Shown here: piece after piece, positions 1 to 4,497 of the stretch
Numbering within the stretch: the stretch's first letter is position 1
How the letters are laid out: each line of letters opens with the position of its first letter
Notes under the pieces: model-generated
Seen by the model: only the letters and a program-made list of their open reading frames with translations
What the model was told of the DNA's origin: nothing
The model's database searches: none
Position numbers and translations under genes: made by a program
Assembly: GCA_029881635.1 (NCBI GenBank)
Contig: JAOUMG010000137.1
Span: 1-6,104, forward strand
Source: Paracoccaceae bacterium
GTDB taxonomy: Bacteria > Pseudomonadota > Alphaproteobacteria > Rhodobacterales > Rhodobacteraceae
Length of the DNA: 6,104 nucleotides
Reading direction: 5' to 3'

Positions 1-546
1 ACTCACGGGCACGGCGATCATACCGGAGACACGCTCAGCATCGCAAAAGACGGCAAAATCCCGGTCGCGGGGATTTATGATCTCATCTCACATTGGGAAG
101 GAACCGAATCCATCACTGGCATCGGCTTTAACAAAGGCGGCACCGTCGATCTGGGCGGTGCCAAGGTCACAATGGTTGCCGCCAGCCATTCCTCATCCAT
201 GGCGGGTAAAGACGGCCCGGTTTATGCAGGACATGAGGCCGGTTACATGATCGCGGGCGAAGGTCATGTGATCTATCTGTCAGGCGATACCGACATCATG
301 GCCGACATGGGCTGGATGGGCGAATATCATAACCCTGATATCGGCATCCTATGTGCTGGCGGCCATTTCACCATGGATATGAAGCGCGCAGCCTATGCCG
401 CCAAAAAATTCTTCAACTTCAAAACCGTCATCCCCTGCCACTACAAAACCTTCCCGCTGCTCGAACAATCTGCTGACGCAATGAAGGCTGCCCTGCCGGG
501 GGTCAATGTAACGGAGCCCGAAGTATTGTCCCCCATAGTTTTCTGA
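1..546 (+). CDS. UPF0173 metal-dependent hydrolase (3' part)
   Basis: This is the C-terminal 181 residues of a metallo-beta-lactamase-fold protein of the UPF0173 (YtkL-like) family. The frame is open at the left edge, so the start lies outside the window; family members are about 225-235 residues, so roughly 50 are missing. Seen in the sequence: the metal-binding HGHGDH motif at visible residues 2-7, a second His in AASHSSS (residue 63), the metal-bridging Asp in LSGDTD (residue 96) and the last His in VIPCHYKTFP (residue 147). This is a complete set of zinc ligands in the right order, so the enzyme should be active. It has no signal peptide in the visible part and is presumably cytoplasmic. 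The physiological substrate of UPF0173 proteins is not established. It ends convergently with the minus-strand DUF1127-like gene. The internal ATG at 172 is not the start, because the catalytic motif lies upstream of it. Confidence 0.93.
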   Translation, partial: THGHGDHTGDTLSIAKDGKIPVAGIYDLISHWEGTESITGIGFNKGGTVDLGGAKVTMVAASHSSSMAGKDGPVYAGHEAGYMIAGEGHVIYLSGDTDIMADMGWMGEYHNPDIGILCAGGHFTMDMKRAAYAAKKFFNFKTVIPCHYKTFPLLEQSADAMKAALPGVNVTEPEVLSPIVF

Positions 547-565
547 AGGTTTCGTTATCTCGCGT

Positions 566-582
566 TGGCGCCGCCCGCGCCA
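566..582. terminator. Short GC hairpin between convergent genes
   Basis: TGGCGC (566-571) pairs with GCGCCA (577-582) around a 5-nt loop, beginning 20 nt after the stop codon of the UPF0173 gene. No T-run follows on either strand, so it may be a weak terminator or mRNA 3'-end stabiliser for the hydrolase gene. Position between two convergent genes is the main argument. Confidence 0.25.
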
Positions 583-652
583 GATGCCCTACCCCGAAAG
601 CGCACCAATACGGCCAACCGCATCACCGTTCAGAGGAAGTGTCCACAAGCAC

Positions 653-697
653 AAAAAGCGCCAAACCATTCCGGGCGTGGCGCAGATCCACGCCCGG
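653..697 (-). terminator. Strong hairpin after the DUF1127-like gene
   Basis: A perfect 10-bp GC-rich inverted repeat, CCGGGCGTGG (671-680) and its complement CCACGCCCGG (688-697), encloses a 7-nt loop. On the minus strand it begins 10 nt after the stop codon of the DUF1127-like gene. It is followed, about 13 nt after the stem, by a T5 run (A5 on the plus strand at 653-657). The stem is strong, but the T-run is further away than in a classical intrinsic terminator. It could therefore also be a 3'-UTR structure or a processed small RNA. It may equally end transcription from the convergent hydrolase gene. Confidence 0.45.
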
Positions 698-706
698 TCA
701 AGTACC

Positions 707-934
707 TCAAAGCCGGATATCCCAGTATCGGGGGCTGACTTCTTCGGGCGGCAACCCGATATCACGCCGCAGCCGTTCAGGCAGATCTGACTGCGACAGC
801 ACCGGCTTTCGCGCGTCACGGCGCAGCGATACCGCCAGAACCGACAGCATGATCCGCATAAAGCCGTGCCGGGCAACCAGCGCGGCAATTGCGACAGAGG
901 GCGGTTTTTCGTCTCGATAAATCTGTGCGTTCAT
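707..934 (-). CDS. DUF1127-like small protein
   Basis: A 75-residue basic small protein. Its C-terminal part, LSQSDLPERLRRDIGL (residues 47-61 with R56, R57, D58, I59, G60, L61), matches the signature of DUF1127 proteins, whose core is a short Leu/Arg helix ending in an RDIGL-like turn. It then ends in a PRYWDIRL tail. DUF1127 proteins are tiny, mostly uncharacterised alpha- and gammaproteobacterial proteins; one Rhodobacter member (CcaF1) has been described as RNA-binding and co-transcribed with small RNAs. I chose the ATG at 934. The frame stays open to a TTG at 1015, but those extra 27 residues do not look conserved. No good Shine-Dalgarno sits just before 934; an AAAAGGAG lies about 36 nt upstream (965-972 on the plus strand), so the true start is uncertain. 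The gene is minus-strand like the 30-aa gene upstream, but a terminator at 1059-1078 probably separates them. The strong hairpin at 671-697 follows the stop codon. Confidence 0.72.
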   Translation of the reverse strand: MNAQIYRDEKPPSVAIAALVARHGFMRIMLSVLAVSLRRDARKPVLSQSDLPERLRRDIGLPPEEVSPRYWDIRL

Positions 935-986
935 TTGATTTACTGACCCGGCGCAATGCGCGCTCAGGCTCCTTTTGAAATTAATG

Positions 987-1055
987 GGCGAGGGTTTCCG
1001 GGCGGCAGGACGCAAATGTCCCTTGGTCAGGAATAGCGGGCTGTGGCGAGGGTTT
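987..1055. repeat. 11-bp direct repeat GGCGAGGGTTT
   Basis: GGCGAGGGTTT occurs at 987-997 and again at 1045-1055, 58 bp apart, in the region upstream of the DUF1127-like gene. It is an exact match in noncoding DNA and could be a pair of regulatory sites; with only two copies it could also be chance. Confidence 0.3.
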
Positions 1056-1058
1056 TGG

Positions 1059-1078
1059 AAAAAGGCCGTTCAGGCCCC
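1059..1078 (-). terminator. Intrinsic terminator of the 30-aa gene
   Basis: On the minus strand GGCC, a 5-nt loop TGAAC and GGCC form a stem (1073-1076 with 1064-1067). Two G-T wobble pairs can extend it at the base, and it runs straight into TTTTT (plus-strand A5 at 1059-1063). It begins 8 nt after the stop codon of the 30-codon ORF, the classical arrangement for an intrinsic terminator. This is independent support that the ORF upstream is a real transcription unit. The stem is short (4 strong pairs plus 2 wobble), hence moderate confidence. Confidence 0.5.
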
Positions 1079-1086
1079 GGGTGCTA

Positions 1087-1179
1087 TCAGCAGTTGCTGA
1101 GATAGGCCCAGGCGGTTCGAACGGCGGTATTTCCGGCAGCACCGGCACAAAGGTGCATGGAAAGAACAGTGTTGATCAT
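1087..1179 (-). CDS. Putative 30-aa microprotein
   Basis: A 30-residue ORF too short for usual gene callers. It begins MINTVLSMHLCAGAAG and ends AWAYLSNC, with a cysteine at residue 11 and another as the very last residue. Only Arg21 carries a firm positive charge, there are no acidic residues, and the peptide is moderately hydrophobic (about half A/V/L/I/W/Y/M/C). I do not recognise a family. Evidence that it is a gene: GGGAGG lies 6 nt before the ATG (AAAAGGGAGG-N6-ATG), the best Shine-Dalgarno in the left half of the window, and an intrinsic-terminator-like hairpin begins 8 nt after the TGA. It lies alone between tadA and the DUF1127-like gene, all on the minus strand. It could be a regulatory or membrane-associated microprotein, a leader peptide, or the coding part of a dual-function small RNA. 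A second in-frame ATG is at codon 8, but it lacks a comparable ribosome site. Confidence 0.55.
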   Translation of the reverse strand: MINTVLSMHLCAGAAGNTAVRTAWAYLSNC

Positions 1180-1185
1180 TCTACG

Positions 1186-1191
1186 CCTCCC
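1186..1191 (-). promoter_or_regulatory. Shine-Dalgarno of the 30-aa ORF
   Basis: CCTCCC on the plus strand reads GGGAGG on the minus strand, inside AAAAGGGAGG and 6 nt before the ATG at 1179. Its strength and spacing are the main reason to call the 30-codon ORF a gene and to prefer this ATG. Confidence 0.6.
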
Positions 1192-1385
1192 TTTTGTTGA
1201 GCGTTGCTGAATGCGCGCCTGATACGGGGTTTTCGGGGCGATTCCCAGCCGGAATGACTGGTAACCGCAAAGTTCAATCGCAGCTGTGCCCGGCCAGCCA
1301 CAACGCGCTCACAGGGCCGTTTCAACCCCCGCACCAATAACAATGGAGCTGCAAGGCAATCACGTGCAACCGATACCTTTCGGTC

Positions 1386-1429
1386 AAAATTAGATCAATT
1401 TAGATTGAATTACAGTATGTTAAATACTG
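1386..1429. other. AT-rich patch with phased AATT tracts
   Basis: This is the most AT-rich stretch of an otherwise GC-rich window, immediately downstream of tadA and overlapping its stop codon. AATT tracts at 1388-1391, 1397-1400 and 1408-1411 recur at about one helical turn, and TTAGAT is repeated at 1390-1395 and 1400-1405. Two small inverted repeats lie here: TCAAT-N4-ATTGA (1395-1408) and CAGTAT-N5-ATACTG (1413-1429). The second contains the tadA TAA and may mark the end of its mRNA. Phased AATT tracts favour intrinsic DNA bending, as in upstream promoter elements; I could not assign a clear -35/-10 pair. The adjoining stretch from 1192 to 1385 holds no ORF, hairpin or repeat that I can support beyond being the probable leader and promoter region of the 30-aa gene. 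Confidence 0.35.
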
Positions 1430-1887
1430 CCTTGCGCCCGCCTTTCAGCGAAAAACTCCCGCAGCATCTCTGCCGCTTCACCCGCCCTGATGCCATCATA
1501 GACTTCGGGGACATGATGGCATTGAGCGTGCGAAAAGACCCGCGCGCCGTGATCTACCCCGCCTGATTTAGGATCAGCCGCACCGTAATAAAGCCGCCCG
1601 ATCCGTGCCGCCGATATCGCGGCCGCGCACATCGGGCAGGGTTCGAGCGTTACATAGAGATCGTGACCCGAAAGCCGTTCTGATCCTGCCGCCGCACAGG
1701 CGGCACGGATCGCCAGTATTTCGGCATGGGCTGTGGGGTCGCACATTTCCCGTGTCCGGTTGCCAGCGGTGGCCACGATCATTCCCTCAGGCGACACGAT
1801 AACCGCGCCGACCGGCACCTCGCCCCGCATCCCTGCGGACCGAGCCTCGGCCAATGCCTGTTCCATATGACTGCGAAAACCGCTCAT
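1420..1887 (-). CDS. tadA: tRNA adenosine(34) deaminase TadA
   Basis: TadA is a cytoplasmic zinc enzyme that hydrolytically deaminates adenosine to inosine at the wobble position of tRNA-Arg(ACG), allowing one tRNA to read CGU, CGC and CGA. The 155-residue length is normal for the family. Visible motifs are GAVIV and GNR near residues 27-44, the TAHAE motif with zinc ligand His54 and proton-shuttle Glu56, and LEPCPMC with zinc ligands Cys84 and Cys87. The conserved R-x-Y-Y-G-A-xDPKxGG segment follows (about 98-110), and a C-terminal helix rich in Arg and Glu closes the protein. The start is the ATG at 1887: an in-frame TGA lies upstream at 1915-1917 with no start codon between. The ribosome site is weak (only GGGG about 15 nt upstream). 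The gene is divergent from rluB across 103 bp. The CMP/dCMP deaminase superfamily is broad, but the full TadA pattern makes the assignment firm. Confidence 0.95.
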   Translation of the reverse strand: MSGFRSHMEQALAEARSAGMRGEVPVGAVIVSPEGMIVATAGNRTREMCDPTAHAEILAIRAACAAAGSERLSGHDLYVTLEPCPMCAAAISAARIGRLYYGAADPKSGGVDHGARVFSHAQCHHVPEVYDGIRAGEAAEMLREFFAERRAQGSI

Positions 1888-1940
1888 CGCCGCACGATGC
1901 CCCGCCGCGCGCTCTCAAGCAAGCGCTTCCCCAAACCCGC

Positions 1941-1967
1941 GAATAGGGTTACAGGAGGCGTTTCAAT
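1941..1967 (-). promoter_or_regulatory. Possible sigma-32-like promoter for tadA
   Basis: On the minus strand ATTGAAA (plus 1961-1967), a 12-nt spacer and CCCTATTC (plus 1941-1948) resemble the heat-shock sigma-32 consensus CTTGAAA-N(11-16)-CCCCATnT. It lies in the tadA-rluB divergent gap, with a predicted start about 45 nt before the tadA ATG. Several positions deviate from the consensus, and the element overlaps the leader-ORF ribosome site on the other strand. It is a pattern match only. Confidence 0.22.
1953..1958 (+). promoter_or_regulatory. Strong Shine-Dalgarno before the rluB leader ORF
   Basis: A perfect AGGAGG sits 7 nt before the ATG at 1966 but 32 nt before the rluB ATG at 1991, so ribosomes should load on the short leader ORF rather than directly on rluB. 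The nearest site to rluB itself is the weaker GAGGGG at 1975-1980. Confidence 0.6.
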
Positions 1968-1998
1968 GCGACCCGAGGGGCCCGACCACCATGAGTGA
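1966..1998 (+). CDS. 10-codon leader ORF overlapping the rluB start
   Basis: ATG at 1966 opens a ten-codon reading frame (MRPEGPDHHE) that stops with TGA at 1996-1998, inside the start of rluB. The rluB ATG (1991-1993) and this stop lie within ATGAGTGA, so the two frames overlap by 8 nt. The leader has the perfect AGGAGG that rluB lacks, suggesting that rluB translation is coupled to termination on the leader. The peptide shows no run of rare or regulatory codons, so coupling rather than attenuation is the likelier role. It could also be a chance ATG downstream of a Shine-Dalgarno that is loosely used for rluB. Confidence 0.42.
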   Translation: MRPEGPDHHE

Positions 1999-3385
1999 CG
2001 ACAAAAAATCCGGTGACCGCATCGCCAAGGTGATGGCCCGTGCCGGTATCGCCTCGCGCCGCGACGCCGAACGAATGATCATTGATGGACGTGTGGCGGT
2101 GAACGGGGTCAAGATCACCAGCCCTGCTCTCGACGTGCAACCGAAGGACAAGGTGACACTTGACGGCAAGCCCATCGACGCGCCCCAACCTGCCAGGCTC
2201 TGGCTGTATTACAAACCCCTTGGCCTCGTGACTTCAGAGAAAGACGAAAAGGGCCGCCAGACGGTGTTTGACACCATGCCCGAGGACATGCCGCGGGTGA
2301 TGAGTGTGGGTAGGCTCGATCTCAATTCCGAAGGGCTGTTGCTTTTGACCAACGATGGTGAGTTGAAGCGCCGGCTGGAACTGCCCTCGACAGGGTGGCT
2401 GCGCAAATATCGCGTACGTATAAACGGACGTCCCAATGAGGCAACGTTTGATCCGTTGCGGCGCGGCGTCACCATCGACGGCGAAAATTTCCTGCCGATG
2501 GATATCTCGCTCGACAAACAGCAAGGTGCCAATGCCTGGCTGACGGTCGGCCTGCGCGAAGGCAAGAACCGCGAAATTCGCCGTGCTATGGCCGAGGTGG
2601 GGTTGATCGTGAACAGGCTGATACGTGTCAGCTATGGCCCCTTTCGGCTGAACAAGATGAAGCCCGGCGATGTGATCGAAGTAAAGCAACGCGTTCTACG
2701 CGACCAGCTTGGCCGCGATCCGATGGACACAGCCGAAGAACCAACCGGCACCGCCACACGGCGACCCGCCCGCCCGAGTGATCGCAGACCTATTCGGGCC
2801 GGTGGGCCGAACACGAAAGGCGCGGGTGATCGCCGCGATTTCAAACCCCGCGCCCCGCGCACTCCGTCTGACAGCGACGACCGCAAACCGCGCAAACCCC
2901 GTTCAGCTCCGGGTCGCAAGGATGCCGGGCCGACGGGAGCGCCAACCGCCAGACAGCCCCGCGACAGCAACGAAGGACCGCGCGACCGCTGGGAATCCAA
3001 TCCGCGCCCACCGCGCCGGTCAGACGATGCTGCGGATCGCAAACCAAGAACGCCGCGCGCTGCAGAGGGTACATCGGATCGCCCGCGCGACGGAAAAACC
3101 TTTGCCCCACGTTCTGGCGCAGGTGACGCCAGCCCCCGTAACTCTTCCCGCGCGCCCGGTTCGGGTAAGACGGCGACTGACAGAACCAAGGCTGATGATC
3201 GGCGCGGTTTTCGCGGCAAATCCAGTGCAGGTGATGCCAGATCAACGTCGGCGGAACGACCTCGGGGGCAAAAAGCACCTTGGTCGGGCTCTGGCAAGCC
3301 TGCCAGCAACCAGACAAAGCCAAGACCGGGACCCCGAAAAACCGATGGTTCAAAACCGCGTGGAAATCCCGGCGGCAAAAAGTAG
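1991..3385 (+). CDS. rluB: 23S rRNA pseudouridine synthase RluB with long basic tail
   Basis: A 464-residue member of the RsuA/RluB/RluE/RluF family. It isomerises a uridine to pseudouridine in ribosomal RNA, by similarity U2605 (E. coli numbering) in the 23S peptidyl-transferase region. Domains: an S4 RNA-binding domain at about residues 9-60 (DRIAKVMARAGIASRRDAER). The catalytic domain follows at about 68-235, with catalytic Asp110 in GRLDLNSEGLLLLTNDGEL and the conserved REGKNREIRRAM (189-200) and YGPFRL segments. Residues 241-464 are a low-complexity tail almost entirely of Arg, Pro, Gly, Ala, Ser, Asp and Lys, with repeated RKPR/PRAPR/DRKPR motifs. It is surely disordered and probably a nonspecific RNA tether. 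Such tails are common in alphaproteobacterial RluB, though this one nearly doubles the enzyme. The ATG at 1991 is chosen because the S4 domain begins 8 residues later. The assignment to RluB rather than RsuA or RluE is by resemblance. Confidence 0.93.
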   Translation: MSDDKKSGDRIAKVMARAGIASRRDAERMIIDGRVAVNGVKITSPALDVQPKDKVTLDGKPIDAPQPARLWLYYKPLGLVTSEKDEKGRQTVFDTMPEDMPRVMSVGRLDLNSEGLLLLTNDGELKRRLELPSTGWLRKYRVRINGRPNEATFDPLRRGVTIDGENFLPMDISLDKQQGANAWLTVGLREGKNREIRRAMAEVGLIVNRLIRVSYGPFRLNKMKPGDVIEVKQRVLRDQLGRDPMDTAEEPTGTATRRPARPSDRRPIRAGGPNTKGAGDRRDFKPRAPRTPSDSDDRKPRKPRSAPGRKDAGPTGAPTARQPRDSNEGPRDRWESNPRPPRRSDDAADRKPRTPRAAEGTSDRPRDGKTFAPRSGAGDASPRNSSRAPGSGKTATDRTKADDRRGFRGKSSAGDARSTSAERPRGQKAPWSGSGKPASNQTKPRPGPRKTDGSKPRGNPGGKK

Positions 3386-3511
3386 CCGGACGCCCAGACG
3401 GGTGACGTGGCGTAAAGGTCAATTTAGACAGTTACCGCGCGAACAATCGCTGTAAAAGGCTTGGCCAAAGGCGTTGGTCATGTCAGTCTGGATTGTGGTG
3501 AGGGAGAACAG

Positions 3512-3595
3512 ATGTCTGAACCCGGATTGCAGCGCATCGCGTATTTGCTGTTACTGGCGCTGACCCTTTATGTTGCCGTAACGGGGGCCAATTGA
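3512..3595 (+). CDS. 27-aa single-span membrane microprotein
   Basis: A 27-residue ORF beginning MSEPGLQR followed by an uninterrupted hydrophobic stretch, IAYLLLLALTLYVAVTG (residues 9-25), and ending AN. Arg8 just before the span suggests the N-terminus stays in the cytoplasm, by the positive-inside rule. Evidence for a real gene: GAGGGAG (3500-3506) lies 5 nt before the ATG, and the TGA (3593-3595) shares its last A with the ATG of the XpaC-family gene (TGATG), a classical translational-coupling junction. It is therefore the first gene of the XpaC-TelA operon. I do not recognise a named family. A likely role is a small membrane subunit or regulator of the adjacent XpaC protein; alternatively it is just a leader that delivers ribosomes to xpaC. 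The 126 bp between the rluB stop and this ATG should hold the operon promoter, but I see no convincing -35/-10 pair or rluB terminator there. Confidence 0.72.
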   Translation: MSEPGLQRIAYLLLLALTLYVAVTGAN

Positions 3596-4467
3596 TGGCT
3601 GAACAGTATGGCGGCAAATACAGCCCTGGCCAAAAAAACGGCCCATCAACAGGCAAGCCTGCCCCTGCCAGCCGGGAGGAACGCCGCACATTCTGGATGT
3701 TTCTTGCAGCGATCCCATTCGCGTTGAAAGCCTTTTGGCAAGAGCCGGTAGGTCTCGCACTGAATCTTGCCGCTTTTGCAACGCTGGTATTGGCAGCCTG
3801 GCTGACCCGCGAAGGTGTTCGGGCTGCCAAAGCCTATGCCGCGCGGCGCAGTGCACGAAGACCTGCAATCCCCCGCAAGCTGATGGCAACTGCTTTGACA
3901 GGCGGCGGCTTGTTCATGGGGGCATTCGCTTCTGGCGGCGCATTGCCATCGGCAATTCTGCTGGGTGTTCTGGGCAGCATGCTGCATGTATTTGCCTTTG
4001 GCACCGATCCGTTTACCGATAAGGGAATGGAAGATATTGACCCTTTCCAACAAGACAGGGCTGCGCGTGTCATTGCCGAAGGCGAAACCCATCTGAAGGC
4101 CATGAAAGCGGCGGCTGACCGTATCGGCGACCGCAACATTACCGCTAGGGTGGACCGGTTCATGATTACCGCGCGCACCATGTTTCGAACCGTCGAAGAT
4201 GACCCGCGCGATCTGACCGCAGCCCGAAAGTATCTTGGCGTTTACCTGATGGGTGCACGCGACGCGACGATCAAATTTGCCGACATTTGGAACCGCAGCA
4301 AAGACCAAAGGGCGCGTGCAGATTACGAAGCTTTGCTGAACGATCTGGAAACGAATTTTGACGCGCGCACGAAACTGCTGCTATCCGATGACAAAACCGA
4401 TCTTGATATCGAGATCGATGTCCTGCGCGACCGTCTGAACCGCGAAGGTCTGAAGACGGAACAATAA
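3595..4467 (+). CDS. xpaC: XpaC-family membrane protein
   Basis: A 290-residue protein resembling the XpaC family ('5-bromo-4-chloroindolyl phosphate hydrolysis protein', named from a Bacillus phenotype; true biochemistry unknown). Layout: a soluble N-terminal leader (1-30), then hydrophobic segments at about 33-48, 52-71, 96-113 and 117-135, with Arg/Lys-rich loops at about 72-95. A cytosolic alpha-helical C-terminal half (about 150-290) carries the family-like RKYLGVYL (211-218) and ends in a Glu/Asp/Arg-rich helix that may form a coiled coil. The start is the ATG at 3595, overlapping the stop of the membrane microprotein; the TTG one codon earlier is less likely. GGGGG at 3583-3587, inside the microprotein gene, may serve as a weak ribosome site. 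The telA gene follows after 30 nt. The XpaC-TelA pairing, also seen as xpaC-yaaN in B. subtilis, strongly supports the assignment and suggests that the two proteins act together at the membrane. Confidence 0.85.
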   Translation: MAEQYGGKYSPGQKNGPSTGKPAPASREERRTFWMFLAAIPFALKAFWQEPVGLALNLAAFATLVLAAWLTREGVRAAKAYAARRSARRPAIPRKLMATALTGGGLFMGAFASGGALPSAILLGVLGSMLHVFAFGTDPFTDKGMEDIDPFQQDRAARVIAEGETHLKAMKAAADRIGDRNITARVDRFMITARTMFRTVEDDPRDLTAARKYLGVYLMGARDATIKFADIWNRSKDQRARADYEALLNDLETNFDARTKLLLSDDKTDLDIEIDVLRDRLNREGLKTEQ

Positions 4468-4497
4468 CAGTCCGACCAAATCCGGGAGAGAGTGAAC

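Noticed and set aside
584..920. Plus-strand ORFs of 68 and 93 codons across the DUF1127-like gene
   Set aside because: They have no family resemblance and no ribosome site. The minus strand carries the recognisable RDIGL motif.
1226..1238. GGGGTTTTCGGGG as a possible G-quadruplex
   Set aside because: Only two G-tracts are present; four are needed.
547..1419. A CRISPR array, tRNA gene or CcsR-type small RNA in the gene-poor stretch
   Set aside because: There is no spaced repeat series, no tRNA-like cloverleaf with a CCA-adjacent acceptor stem, and no CCTCCTCCC loop motif in hairpins on the minus strand.
2632..3378. 248-aa minus-strand ORF inside rluB
   Set aside because: It lies antisense to the low-complexity Arg/Pro tail, has no recognisable domain or ribosome site, and is kept open by GC-rich codon bias. 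The rluB frame carries the family motifs.
2709..3455. 248-aa plus-strand ORF in another frame over the rluB tail
   Set aside because: It is a shadow of the same repetitive region, with composition typical of a shifted frame (Arg, Pro, Ala) and no conserved motif.
3646..4308. 220-aa minus-strand ORF opposite xpaC
   Set aside because: Its content is rich in Cys, His and Gln typical of antisense translation, and the XpaC-family match is on the plus strand.
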